A stretch of 64,000 nt of DNA from assembly GCA_965220855.1 (NCBI GenBank), contig CBDCQY010000001.1:744001-808000 (forward strand), written 5' to 3'. The position numbers were made by a program, and so were the translations under genes. Under the pieces are notes generated by a model. That model had not been told where the DNA came from and did not search any database. It saw only the letters and a list, made by a program, of their open reading frames with translations. The DNA comes from Bin95 sp965220855. GTDB taxonomy: Bacteria > Pseudomonadota > Alphaproteobacteria > Bin95. Below are positions 46,448-54,799 of this stretch, one piece after another. Position 1 is the stretch's first letter. Each line of letters starts with the position of its first letter.

Positions 46448-47032
46448 ATGATGCATCTTGATCGCCGCCGGCCCCGCCTCGCGACCATGCTGGCGATCGC
46501 CGCCCTGCTGACGGGAGCGGCGTTGCTCGCCGGGCCGGCGGAGGCCAAATCCACCAGTTTCGACACGGTGCCGGTCAATATCGCCGACGCCCCGGCGGTC
46601 CGCTGGCTCGGCGTGGAGCGGGCCGACCGGGCCAGCATCTTCGTCTGGGAGGCCAAGATGCCGGGCGGCGTGCTGTTCATCGAGGAGCTGGCGGCCAAGA
46701 CCTACTGGCCGTCGGCGTTCCATTCGTCGGAGCGCAGCCTCGAAAATCTGTTCGAGCGGCATGGCTTCACGAACTTCCGCAATTTCGAGAGCACGGCGGC
46801 TTTCGGCAGCCAGTGGGGCTATGTCGCCCTGGCCACCGGGGGCGTCGGCGACTGCGTCGTCGGCGCGACGCTCGACAACGATCTCTTCTATCACGATGGC
46901 GAGGAAGGCGGGAAGCTGCGCGCCATCCTGGTGGATTGCGGCTCCGGCGCGACCGGCCGCCTCGGCGCGTGGGCCGGCTGGATGCGCTCGCTGAAGCGGG
47001 TTCCCGAAGGCTATAACGCCAAGCTGGACTAG
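46448..47032 (+). CDS. Small exported protein of unknown function
   Basis: A 194-residue protein that I do not recognise. Residues 1-33 form a signal peptide with a basic start (DRRRPR), hydrophobic core and AEA-K cleavage site. The mature part (about 161 residues) has WLGVERADRASIFVWEAKMPGGVLFIEELAAKTYW, an aromatic-rich middle and two cysteines (GDCVVG and VDCGSG) that may form a disulfide in the periplasm. No transmembrane or lipobox feature is seen. ATG 46448 is preceded by GGGAGG; ATG 46451 is possible. It lies 50 bases after the transporter gene and 16 before the nucleotidyltransferase-HEPN-like gene. Confidence 0.75.
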   Translation: MMHLDRRRPRLATMLAIAALLTGAALLAGPAEAKSTSFDTVPVNIADAPAVRWLGVERADRASIFVWEAKMPGGVLFIEELAAKTYWPSAFHSSERSLENLFERHGFTNFRNFESTAAFGSQWGYVALATGGVGDCVVGATLDNDLFYHDGEEGGKLRAILVDCGSGATGRLGAWAGWMRSLKRVPEGYNAKLD

Positions 47033-47048
47033 CCCCGGAGCGGCGGCG

Positions 47049-48044
47049 ATGCGCAGTTTGACGGGCGAGGAGGCGGCGACGGCGGCGGGGCTGCGGGCGG
47101 CGGCGGAGGCGACCTTGCGCGCCTGGCCGGAAGCGCGCGCGGTGCTGCTCTATGGCAGCCGCGCCGCCGGCGAGCCGCGCCCGGAAAGCGACTGGGACAT
47201 CGCGCTGGTCACCCGCACGGCGCGCGACCTGCCCGCCGAGCGGCTGCCGATCTGCGACCTGCCGGGCCGGATCGCCCCGGCGGCGCTGCCGGAGGCGTGG
47301 CTGCGGGCCGAGGCCAACACGCGCGGCGCGCTCGCCTGCGACATCGCCCGCCACGGCGTGCTGCTGGCCGGCGAATGGACCCCGCCGCCCCTGGAGGACG
47401 CCCCCCGCATGAGCGCCCATCATTATGGTCGCGGGACTGTGCAGGCGGCCGGAGAACTGGACACCGGTCTGACCGCTCTTGCCAGGATCGACGGGCGCAG
47501 CCTCATGGCCGACGAGTGCGCTTGCGAGCGCTTTGAGCGCGGAACGTCGGACATGGCGAGGCTGCTGGCCAGGGCGGTGTTGCACCGTCGGGGCGTGGAT
47601 TTCCAACCGACGCCCGACCTCTCGGTGCTCGGCCAGGCGGCGGCGGAGGCCGGCCAGGTCGCGCTGGGAGAGACGCTGAAGGCGATGAATGGCGGCCCCA
47701 AACGGCCTCGCAACGCGCCCTGGTGGGAGGACGGTTTGCCGGATGTCGGGGCGGCGACCCGCCGGCTCGGGTTGGCGCTGCGGCTCTGGCCGGAGGAACT
47801 GGCGGATGCGCTCGGGGACGACGACCCGGAGTTGGCCGCGGTGGCGCGCGTGTGCGCGGCCGCGCTCGCGAGGCGTCTGGCGCTCCTGGCCGCAGAGTTG
47901 CGCGCCGCGCCGGAGCCGGGCGAGGGGGTGCGCCTCTCCGACCTTGTCGCGGAGGCGCTGACATGCCGGCGCGCGCTGCCGGCGCTGCTGGACGAAGCCG
48001 GGGCGGCCTGCGCGGCGCTCGGCGGTCCGGCGGAACCGGGCTGA
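47049..48044 (+). CDS. MNT-type nucleotidyltransferase fused to a HEPN-like helical domain
   Basis: A 331-residue protein. The N-terminal minimal nucleotidyltransferase domain has Gly36-Ser37 and Ser47-Asp48-Trp-Asp50 in LLYGSRAAGEPRPESDWDI; Asp70 (LPICDLPG) may be the third acid. From about residue 120 the rest is all-helical, with RLLARAVLHRRGVDFQPTPDLSVL resembling the helix and HDL-type motif of HEPN domains. A classic Rx4-6H RNase motif is not clear. MNT and HEPN proteins commonly form toxin-antitoxin pairs in which the MNT adds AMP to the HEPN; here both would be in one chain. It sits between a secreted protein and denD with 15-16-base gaps. An aminoglycoside-nucleotidyltransferase relative is an alternative. 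Confidence 0.72.
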   Translation: MRSLTGEEAATAAGLRAAAEATLRAWPEARAVLLYGSRAAGEPRPESDWDIALVTRTARDLPAERLPICDLPGRIAPAALPEAWLRAEANTRGALACDIARHGVLLAGEWTPPPLEDAPRMSAHHYGRGTVQAAGELDTGLTALARIDGRSLMADECACERFERGTSDMARLLARAVLHRRGVDFQPTPDLSVLGQAAAEAGQVALGETLKAMNGGPKRPRNAPWWEDGLPDVGAATRRLGLALRLWPEELADALGDDDPELAAVARVCAAALARRLALLAAELRAAPEPGEGVRLSDLVAEALTCRRALPALLDEAGAACAALGGPAEPG

Positions 48045-48059
48045 GACAGGGAGGGTCCC

Positions 48060-49052
48060 ATGCGGGTGGTGATCACGGGCGGGGCCGGCTTTATCGGCCG
48101 GCGCCTCGCGCTCCGGCTGCTGGAGCTGAACGCGCTGACCGACGCCGCCGGCGTCGAGCGCCCGATCGAGCGCATCCTGCTGTTCGACCGCGCCGCGCCC
48201 GACCCGAGCCTGCTGCACGACCCCCGCGTCGAGGCCATGATCGGCGATATCGGCGATGCGGAGCAGGTGGCGGCGGCGATCGCGCCCGACACCGGCGCGG
48301 TGTTCCATCTGGCGGCGGTGGTGAGCGCGGGCGCGGAGGAGGATTTCGACCTCGGCATGACGGTCAATCTGGCCGGAACCATGAATGTGCTGGCCGCCGC
48401 CCGGCGGCTGCCGGCCCCGGCGCGTCTCGTCTTTTCCAGTTCGGTCGCGGTCTATGGCGGGGCCATGCCGGAGCGCATTCCCGACGGGCTGATGCTGAAC
48501 CCGCAGACCTCCTACGGCGCGCAGAAGGCGATCGGCGAGCTGCTGGTGCAGGATTATGCGCGCAAGGGCTATGTCGATGGCCGGGCGCTGCGCTTCCCGA
48601 CGATCGTGGTGCGCCCCGGCAAGCCCAACAAGGCGGCCTCCACCTGGGCCAGCTCCATCATCCGCGAGCCGCTGCAGGGCGAGGAGGCGGTCTGCCCGGT
48701 CGCGCCGGAGCAGGCGATGTATGTGCTCTCGCCGCGCAAGGTGGTGGCGGCGGTGCTGAAGGCGGCCGCGCTGCCGGCCGAGGCCTGGGGGCCGGCGCGG
48801 ATGCTGGCCCTGCCGGGGCTGACGGTGACGGTCGCCGAGATGCTGGACGCGCTCCGCCGGGTCGCCGGCGCGCGCGTCGCGGCGCGGGTGCGCTTCGAGC
48901 CGGACCCCTTCATCCAGGAGATCGTAAACGGCTGGGCGACGCATTTCGACCCGGCGCGCGGGCAGGCGCTCGGCTTCGAGACCGACCGCGACTTCGAGGA
49001 AATCGTGCGCATCTTCATCGAGGACGAGCTCGGCGGCGAGTTCGCCGGATGA
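48060..49052 (+). CDS. denD: D-erythronate dehydrogenase-like extended SDR
   Basis: A 330-residue extended SDR. The NAD motif is VVITGGAGFIGRRL, the catalytic Tyr/Lys are in TSYGAQKAIGELL, and the segments IVVRPGKPNKAAS and PLQGEEAVCPV match the DenD group, which oxidises D-erythronate at C2 using NAD. Product handling would need OtnI, OtnK and OtnC; otnK-otnC are in this window at 3.5-5.4 kb. ATG 48060 follows GGGAGG. It overlaps the next gene by four bases. Other acid-sugar dehydrogenases of the same clade are possible. Confidence 0.82.
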   Translation: MRVVITGGAGFIGRRLALRLLELNALTDAAGVERPIERILLFDRAAPDPSLLHDPRVEAMIGDIGDAEQVAAAIAPDTGAVFHLAAVVSAGAEEDFDLGMTVNLAGTMNVLAAARRLPAPARLVFSSSVAVYGGAMPERIPDGLMLNPQTSYGAQKAIGELLVQDYARKGYVDGRALRFPTIVVRPGKPNKAASTWASSIIREPLQGEEAVCPVAPEQAMYVLSPRKVVAAVLKAAALPAEAWGPARMLALPGLTVTVAEMLDALRRVAGARVAARVRFEPDPFIQEIVNGWATHFDPARGQALGFETDRDFEEIVRIFIEDELGGEFAG

Positions 49053-50692
49053 GCGCGCGGGCAGGCAGGAGCGATCCCGGGATGGGGCAGGGCGAGCGGT
49101 ATGACGCGATCGTCATCGGGGCCGGGATTTCGGGCCTCTATCAGCTTTACCGGCTGAGAGAGCTCGGGCTCCGCGTGCGGGTGTTCGAGGCCGGGGGCGA
49201 TGTGGGCGGCACCTGGTACTGGAACCGCTATCCCGGCGCGCGCTTCGATTCCGAGAGCTACAGCTACGGCTTCTCCTTCTCGAAGGAGCTGCTGGAGGAA
49301 TGGGAGTGGAGCGAGCATTTCGCCGCCCAGCCGGAGACGCTGCGCTATGTCAACTTCGTCGCCGACAAGTTCGACCTGCGCCGCGACATCCGCTTCCGCA
49401 CCCGCATCGCCAGCGCCGCCTGGGATGAAGGGGAGGGGCGCTGGCGGGTCGAGGCCGAGGACGGTCACCGGGCGTCGGCCACCTGGCTGATCACCGCCGT
49501 CGGCCCCCTCTCCGTGCCGCAAATGCCCGAGATCGAGGACATGGACGTCTTCGAGGGCCGCGCCTTCCACACCGCCGACTGGCCGCGCGAGCCGCTCTCG
49601 CTCGCCGGCAAGCGCGTCGGCGTCATCGGCACGGGCGCCACGGCCGTGCAGCTGATCCAGGAAGTCGCCCGCGAGGCCGGCCATCTCACCGTCTTCCAGC
49701 GCAGCCCCAACTGGTGCGCCCCCCTGCACAACAGCCCGATCGACGCGGAGGCCCAGGCGCGCATCAAGGCCGGCTACGACGCCCTCTTCGCCCATTGCCG
49801 CACCACCCATGGCGGCTTCATCCACGACGCCGACCGCCGCAAGGCCATGGCGGTCTCGCCCGAGGAGCGCGAGGCCTTCTGGGAGAAGCTCTATGGCGAG
49901 CCGGGCTTCGGCATCTGGATGGGCAATTTCCGCGACACCTTCGTCGATGAGGCCGCCAATCGCGCGCTCTCGGACTTCATGGCCCGCAAGATCCGCGAGC
50001 GCGTCCGCGACCCCGCCACGGCCGAGAAGCTGATCCCGAAGGACCACGGTTTCGGCACCCGCCGCGTGCCGATGGAGAGCGGCTATTACGAGGTCTATAA
50101 CCGTTCCAATGTGCGTCTGGTGGATATCGAAGAGGCGCCCATCGAACGCATTACGCGCGCCGGCGTCGTCGCGGGCGGCGAGGAGCATCCGCTCGACATT
50201 CTGGTCTATGCGACCGGCTTCGACGCGGTGACCGGCGGCTTCGAGCGGATCGACATTCGCGGCCGGGACGGCCTCGCGCTGCGGGACAAGTGGGCCGAGG
50301 GGCCGCAGACCCTGCTCGGCCTGCAGGTGGCGGGCTTCCCCAACATGTTCACCCTGGTCGGCCCCCACAATGCCGCCTCCTTCTGCAACATTCCGCGCTG
50401 CAGCGAGCAGAATGTCGATTGGGTGACGGACTGCATCGGCTGGCTCACCGCCCGTGGCCTCGCGCGCATCGAGGCCACCGAAGAGGCGGAGCGCGAATGG
50501 ACCGAGCATGTGCATGAGAGCGCCTCGCGCATGCTCTACACCAAGGTGGACAGCTGGTTCATGGGCGTGAATCCCAACCGGGCGGACAAGAGCCGGCGCA
50601 TCTTCCTGCTCTATGGCGCGGGCCAGCCCGCCTATCGGGAGCGATGCGAGGCGTCGGCGGCGAACGGCTATGCCGGCTTCCGGCTCGCCTGA
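49049..50692 (+). CDS. Flavin-containing monooxygenase of the Baeyer-Villiger type
   Basis: A 547-residue class B flavoprotein monooxygenase. FAD motif IVIGAGISGLYQ (GxGxxG at 24-29), NADPH motif VGVIGTGATAVQ (about 190-200), and between them FEGRAFHTADWP starting at Phe168, a match to the BVMO fingerprint FxGxxxHxxxW[P/D]. The GGTWYWNRYPGARFDSES and GTRRVPMESGYYEVYN segments resemble cyclohexanone and phenylacetone monooxygenases. It should insert oxygen next to a ketone to give an ester or lactone. ATG 49049 overlaps the denD stop. The substrate is unknown; placement near an acyl-CoA synthetase and a ThDP enzyme hints at ketone catabolism but does not prove it. Confidence 0.92.
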   Translation: MSARAGRSDPGMGQGERYDAIVIGAGISGLYQLYRLRELGLRVRVFEAGGDVGGTWYWNRYPGARFDSESYSYGFSFSKELLEEWEWSEHFAAQPETLRYVNFVADKFDLRRDIRFRTRIASAAWDEGEGRWRVEAEDGHRASATWLITAVGPLSVPQMPEIEDMDVFEGRAFHTADWPREPLSLAGKRVGVIGTGATAVQLIQEVAREAGHLTVFQRSPNWCAPLHNSPIDAEAQARIKAGYDALFAHCRTTHGGFIHDADRRKAMAVSPEEREAFWEKLYGEPGFGIWMGNFRDTFVDEAANRALSDFMARKIRERVRDPATAEKLIPKDHGFGTRRVPMESGYYEVYNRSNVRLVDIEEAPIERITRAGVVAGGEEHPLDILVYATGFDAVTGGFERIDIRGRDGLALRDKWAEGPQTLLGLQVAGFPNMFTLVGPHNAASFCNIPRCSEQNVDWVTDCIGWLTARGLARIEATEEAEREWTEHVHESASRMLYTKVDSWFMGVNPNRADKSRRIFLLYGAGQPAYRERCEASAANGYAGFRLA

Positions 50693-50761
50693 GCTTCCGG
50701 GCGCGCCTATGCTGGCCGTCGAAATCGCGGAACGAGACCGAAGACGGGAGCGAGACAGGCC

Positions 50762-52414
50762 ATGGGCGAATTGACGGGTTCGGCGATCCTGGCGAAGGCG
50801 CTGCGCCGCCAGGGCTGCGAGGAACTGTTCTTCCTGATGGGCGGCCCGATGCTGCTGGCCGAGACGGAATGCGCCAATGAGGGCATCCGCATGATCGATG
50901 TGCGCCACGAGCAGGCGGCGGCGATGATGGCGCATGCGTATGCGCGGCTGCGCACCCGGCCGGCCGCCTGCATGGCGGCCTCCGGGCCGGGGGTCACCAA
51001 TCTGGTCACGGGGCTGTGCAACGCGCTGGTCGATTGCACGCCGGTGGTGGCGGTGGGCGGCTGCTCGCCGGTCGGCCAGTTCGGCAAGGATGTGTTCCAG
51101 GAAATCGACCAGATGCGCATCATGGAGGGCTGCGTGAAGTGGTCGGCCCGCATCTACGATCCGCGCCGCATCCCCGAGATCGTCGATATCGCCTTCCAGC
51201 AGTCCATGGCCGGCAAGCCCGGCCCGGTCTATCTCGATCTGCCGGGCGATGTGCTCTACCGGAAGGTCCCGGAGGAGGAGATCGACTGGACCACCTCCGG
51301 GCGCCCGCTGCTGAAGAGCCGCCCGGCCGGTCAGCAGGAGCTGATCGACGAGACCGCGCGGCTGCTGGCGGAATCCGAACGCCCGGTGATGGTCTCCGGC
51401 TCCGGCATTCTCTGGTCGGAAGCCTCCGAGGCGATGGAGCGCTTCGTCGAGGCCTCCGGCATTCCCTTCTACACCACGCCCCAGGGGCGCGGCGTGGTGC
51501 CGGAGGACCATCCCTGGCATTACGCCACCATGCGCTCGACCGCCTTTCGCGAGGCGGACTGCATCCTGATCCTCGGCACGCGGCTGAACTATATCGTCGG
51601 CCACGCCGCGCCGCCGCGCTTCAATGCGGACGCGCGCATCGTGCGCATCGATATCGACCAGACCGAGATCGCCCAGAGCCCGCGCCCGATCGATATCGGC
51701 ATCGTGGCGGATGTGCGCACCGCGCTCGACCAGCTGATCGCCGCCATCGACGGGCGCTTCGACGCCGACCGCTTCCGCCCCTGGCGCGACCGGCTGGCGG
51801 AGGGCGAGGCGGAGAAGCGCGCCCGGCCCGGCGGCAATGCGCAGTCGGACGAGACGCCGATCCATCCGCTGCGGCTCTGCGAGGAGGTCAAGGACTTCAT
51901 GAACCGCGACGCGGTGCTGGTGGTGGACGGCCAGGAGATCCTGAATTACGGGCGCCAGTCCATGCCGACCTACGCGCCGGGCCACCGGCTGAACTCCGGG
52001 CCGTTCGGCACCATGGGCGTCGGCCTGCCCTACGCCATCGGCGCCAAGGTCGCCAAGCCCGACAAGCAGGTCATCTGCGTGCATGGCGACGGCTCCATGG
52101 GGCTGAACGCCATGGAGCTGGAAGCCGCCCAGCGCCAGGGCATTCCGGTGCTGGTGGTGATCAGCTGCAATGGCGGCTGGACGGCCGATCCGGGCCGCGA
52201 GAAGATCGGGCGCGACCTCGGCTATGTGCGCTTCGACCGCATCGCCGAAGCGCTCGGCTGCTATGGCGAGCAGGTGGAGGAGCCGGGCGAGATCCGCGCC
52301 GCGCTGGAGCGCGGGCAGGCGGAGGTGGACAAGGGCCGGGTCGCGGTCATCAATGTCGTCACCGACTATCGGGCCCGCGCCGGCACGGTCGCTTTCGCAC
52401 AATATTCCACCTGA
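50762..52414 (+). CDS. Thiamine diphosphate-dependent enzyme (acetolactate synthase / 2-hydroxyacyl-CoA lyase superfamily)
   Basis: A 550-residue three-domain ThDP enzyme. Catalytic Glu50 is in DVRHEQAAAMMAHAYAR, the central domain begins ERPVMVSGSGILWSEA, and the cofactor motif GDG...NGG starts near residue 443 (GDGSMGLNAMELEAAQ). The opening LFFLMGGPML replaces the VFG-x-PG motif of true acetolactate synthases, and FGTMGVGLPYAIGAK resembles oxalyl-CoA decarboxylase and 2-hydroxyacyl-CoA lyase. I therefore favour a lyase/decarboxylase over a biosynthetic synthase, without certainty. The ATG follows GGGAG by about 11 bases. The stop overlaps the next ATG by one base. Confidence 0.85.
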   Translation: MGELTGSAILAKALRRQGCEELFFLMGGPMLLAETECANEGIRMIDVRHEQAAAMMAHAYARLRTRPAACMAASGPGVTNLVTGLCNALVDCTPVVAVGGCSPVGQFGKDVFQEIDQMRIMEGCVKWSARIYDPRRIPEIVDIAFQQSMAGKPGPVYLDLPGDVLYRKVPEEEIDWTTSGRPLLKSRPAGQQELIDETARLLAESERPVMVSGSGILWSEASEAMERFVEASGIPFYTTPQGRGVVPEDHPWHYATMRSTAFREADCILILGTRLNYIVGHAAPPRFNADARIVRIDIDQTEIAQSPRPIDIGIVADVRTALDQLIAAIDGRFDADRFRPWRDRLAEGEAEKRARPGGNAQSDETPIHPLRLCEEVKDFMNRDAVLVVDGQEILNYGRQSMPTYAPGHRLNSGPFGTMGVGLPYAIGAKVAKPDKQVICVHGDGSMGLNAMELEAAQRQGIPVLVVISCNGGWTADPGREKIGRDLGYVRFDRIAEALGCYGEQVEEPGEIRAALERGQAEVDKGRVAVINVVTDYRARAGTVAFAQYST

Positions 52415-53046
52415 TGGCGCGGGCGCCGCGCCCCGCGTGGGCGGCCTTCGCGCTGGCGCTGCTGCTGGCCGCGCCGCCGGCGGCCGCCGCTCCGCCTGCG
52501 GAGGGCGCGTCGCCCCGGCAGGGCGCCCCGCCCCCGCCTCCGCTGGAGGCGCTGTTCGGCGGGCCGTTCGCGCTGACCGACCATAACGGGCGCCAGGTCA
52601 CCGAGGCGACCTTCCGGGGCCGCTTCGCGCTGATCTATTTCGGCTACACCTTCTGCCCCGACCTCTGCCCGACCAACCTGCTGACCATGGCCGACGCGCT
52701 GGCGGCGCTGGGCGCGGAGGGCGAGCGGGTGCAGCCGCTGTTCGTCACCGTCGATCCGGAGCGCGACGGCCTGCCGGCGCTTCGCGACTATATGGCGCAT
52801 TTCGGCGAGCGCTTCCTGGCCTTGCGCGGCGGGCCGGACGAGACCCGGGCGGCGCTCGAGGCCTGGCGCGTCCACCGCCGCAAGGTGACGGCGCAAGGCG
52901 GGGCGGCGGACGACTATCTGGTCGATCACGCCACGCTGACCTTCCTGATGGGGCCGGACGGGCGCTTCCGCACGCTGTTTCCCCACGACACGCCGGCGGA
53001 GAGGATGGCCCGCACGATCCGCCGCTATCTCGCCGCCGAGCCGTAG
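52414..53046 (+). CDS. SCO1/SenC-family copper chaperone
   Basis: A 210-residue protein with a signal peptide or anchor (residues 10-26), a Pro-rich linker (PPPPP) and a thioredoxin-like SCO domain. Copper ligands are Cys81 and Cys85 in FCPDLCP and His172 in LVDHATLTFLM. SCO proteins deliver copper to the CuA centre of cytochrome c oxidase or keep its cysteines reduced; no oxidase gene is nearby. ATG 52414 shares one base with the stop of the ThDP enzyme (TGATG). It ends eight bases from a convergent ubiH-like gene. Confidence 0.93.
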   Translation: MARAPRPAWAAFALALLLAAPPAAAAPPAEGASPRQGAPPPPPLEALFGGPFALTDHNGRQVTEATFRGRFALIYFGYTFCPDLCPTNLLTMADALAALGAEGERVQPLFVTVDPERDGLPALRDYMAHFGERFLALRGGPDETRAALEAWRVHRRKVTAQGGAADDYLVDHATLTFLMGPDGRFRTLFPHDTPAERMARTIRRYLAAEP

Positions 53047-53054
53047 GCCCTTCC

Positions 53055-54266
53055 TTACAGCGGCTCGCCGCGCAGCAGCCGGGGCGGATCGCCGGCGACG
53101 CCCATGGCGTGGCGCATGAAGACGCGCTTGAGGCGCGGCAACCGCGCCACCGCCGCCAGGCCGAGCTGCCGGGCGGCCTGCGCCGGCGGCGCATCGGTCG
53201 AGAACAGGCGGTTCAGCCCGTCGGTGACCCCGGCCAGCAGCGCGCTCTCGGCCTGCTGCCGGCGCCGATAGGCCTCCAGCACCGGCGCGCCGCCGATGTC
53301 GAGGCCGAGCCGCCAGGCGTCCACCGCGCATTCGGCCAGCGCCGCCACGCCGCGCAGGCCCAGATTGAAGCCCTGCCCGGCGATCGGATGGAGCGCGGCG
53401 GCGGCGTCGCCGATCAGCGCCAGCCGCTCGGCCGTGAGCCGCTCGGCCAGCACCAGCCCGAGCGGCCAGGCCTCGCGCGGACCGACCGGCCCGAGCGCGC
53501 CCAGGAAGTCGCCGAAGCGCCAGGCGAGCTCCTGCCCGAAGCGCGCATCGTCCAGCCGCAACAGCGCCGCCGCCAGATCGCGGCGCTCGGTCCACACGAT
53601 CGAGGAGCGGTGGCCGCCCTCGGGCGTGTCGATCATCGGCAGGATGGCGAACGGGCCGCCGGGCAGAAAGCGCTCATGCGCCACCTGCCCATGCGGCAGG
53701 GCGTGGCCGACGGTGGCCACCAGCGCCGTCTGCCGGTAGCTCCAGGCGAGCGCGGCGATACCGGCGGCGCGGCGGAGCGGCGAGTTGCGCCCGTCGGCGG
53801 CGACGATCAGCGGCGCTTCCAGCCGCCCGCCGCCGGCCAGATCGAGCCGGGCGAGGCCGCCGCTCCGCTCGGCGCCCGACGCGCGGTCCGCGAAGCGCCG
53901 GACGGCCTCGGGCGTGCGGTCCAGCAGGGCGGCGGCCGCCGCCCGGAGCAGCCGGTTCTCGACGATATAGCCGAAGGGGTCCGAGCCCACCTCGCGATGG
54001 TCGTAATGCAGGAAGACCGGGGCCGCGCCGTCGGTGATGCGGATGTCGGTCATCGCCTGGGCGTCGCCCGCGACCATGGGCCAGAGGCCGAGGGCCTCCA
54101 GCATCCGCGCCGACGCCTGCGAGATCGCGGTGGTGCGCCCGTCGTCGGGGCGCTCCGGCGGCGCGGGATCGACCAGCGCCGCCTTCAGCCCGGCCGAGGC
54201 GAAGCAGCGCGCCGCCACCGCCCCGATCAGCCCGCCGCCGACGATGATGGCGTCGAATCTGCCCAT
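53055..54266 (-). CDS. UbiH/UbiF-family FAD-dependent monooxygenase
   Basis: A 403-residue class A flavoprotein hydroxylase. FAD motifs: IIVGGGLIGAVAA at residues 7-19, VAADGRNSPLRRAAGI (DG motif) and LIGDAAAALHPIAGQGFNLGLRGVAALAE (GD motif with the HPxxGQGxN signature of ubiquinone hydroxylases). It should hydroxylate the ubiquinone ring, using NAD(P)H and oxygen. Which position (C5, C6 or C1) cannot be told; UbiL-type alphaproteobacterial hydroxylases look similar. It is divergent from glnK, with a 179-base A/T-richer gap between. Confidence 0.9.
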   Translation of the reverse strand: MGRFDAIIVGGGLIGAVAARCFASAGLKAALVDPAPPERPDDGRTTAISQASARMLEALGLWPMVAGDAQAMTDIRITDGAAPVFLHYDHREVGSDPFGYIVENRLLRAAAAALLDRTPEAVRRFADRASGAERSGGLARLDLAGGGRLEAPLIVAADGRNSPLRRAAGIAALAWSYRQTALVATVGHALPHGQVAHERFLPGGPFAILPMIDTPEGGHRSSIVWTERRDLAAALLRLDDARFGQELAWRFGDFLGALGPVGPREAWPLGLVLAERLTAERLALIGDAAAALHPIAGQGFNLGLRGVAALAECAVDAWRLGLDIGGAPVLEAYRRRQQAESALLAGVTDGLNRLFSTDAPPAQAARQLGLAAVARLPRLKRVFMRHAMGVAGDPPRLLRGEPL

Positions 54267-54378
54267 ATTTCAGCCTTTCGCGAGCCGGCGGATCGAACAA
54301 GGCGATTTTTTAGGCATTTTCGGCCTCCGATCCGTCCGCTCCGATATTTTATCCAGCGAATAGAACATCTTGCAGAAT

Positions 54379-54394
54379 TGGCCCGGTTCTTGTT
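54379..54394 (+). promoter_or_regulatory. Possible sigma-54-like promoter upstream of the PII gene
   Basis: TGGCCCG-GTTC-TTGTT (54379-54394) resembles TGGCACG-N4-TTGCW with correct spacing, 52 bases before the PII ATG. It deviates at two positions, one of them in the important -12 element (GT instead of GC), so activity is uncertain. Sigma-54/NtrC control of PII-amtB operons is well known. I see no convincing NtrC palindrome in 54267-54378, which is unusually A/T-rich for this genome. Confidence 0.35.
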
Positions 54395-54445
54395 GCGCAG
54401 AATCCCGGCCCGAGCGGCGGGCCGCCCAACCGAGGGGTGACAGAC

Positions 54446-54784
54446 ATGAAACTGATTGCGGCAATCATCAAGCCGTTCAAGCTCGACGAGGTCCGCGAGG
54501 CGCTGACCGGGCTCGGCCTGCAGGGGCTGACGGCCAGCGAGGTCAAGGGTTTCGGGCGCCAGAAGGGCCAGACCGAAATCTATCGCGGCGCCGAATATAC
54601 GGTGAGCTTCCTGCCGAAGGTGAAGATCGAGGTGGCGGTCGAGGACGCAAGCTGCGAGGCGGCCGTCGAGGCGATCCGGCAGGCGGCCCATACCGGGCGC
54701 ATCGGCGACGGCAAGATTTTCGTCAGCGACATCGGCCAGGCGGTGCGCATCCGCACCGGCGAGGCCGGCGTCGAAGCCCTGTAA
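54446..54784 (+). CDS. glnK: Nitrogen regulatory protein PII (GlnK/GlnB)
   Basis: A 112-residue PII signal protein sensing 2-oxoglutarate and ATP/ADP. Signatures are MKLIAAIIKPFKLDEV, the T-loop GQTEIYRGAEYTVSFLPKVKIE with uridylylation site Tyr51, and the C-terminal TGRIGDGKIFVSDI with the Walker-like ATP site. It trims ammonium uptake by binding AmtB, whose gene begins 15 bases downstream; that linkage is why I name it GlnK rather than GlnB. ATG 54446 follows GAGGGG; a GTG three codons upstream is less likely. Confidence 0.95.
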   Translation: MKLIAAIIKPFKLDEVREALTGLGLQGLTASEVKGFGRQKGQTEIYRGAEYTVSFLPKVKIEVAVEDASCEAAVEAIRQAAHTGRIGDGKIFVSDIGQAVRIRTGEAGVEAL

Positions 54785-54799
54785 GGAGGAGACAGCATC

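Noticed and set aside
47049..48044. Nucleotidyltransferase considered as an aminoglycoside-resistance enzyme
   Set aside because: The MNT motif alone does not indicate this, the C-terminal region looks HEPN-like, and there is no resistance or mobile-element context.
50762..52414. ThDP enzyme considered as biosynthetic acetolactate synthase (ilvB)
   Set aside because: No ilvN or ilvC is adjacent and the N-terminal motif is not that of acetolactate synthases.
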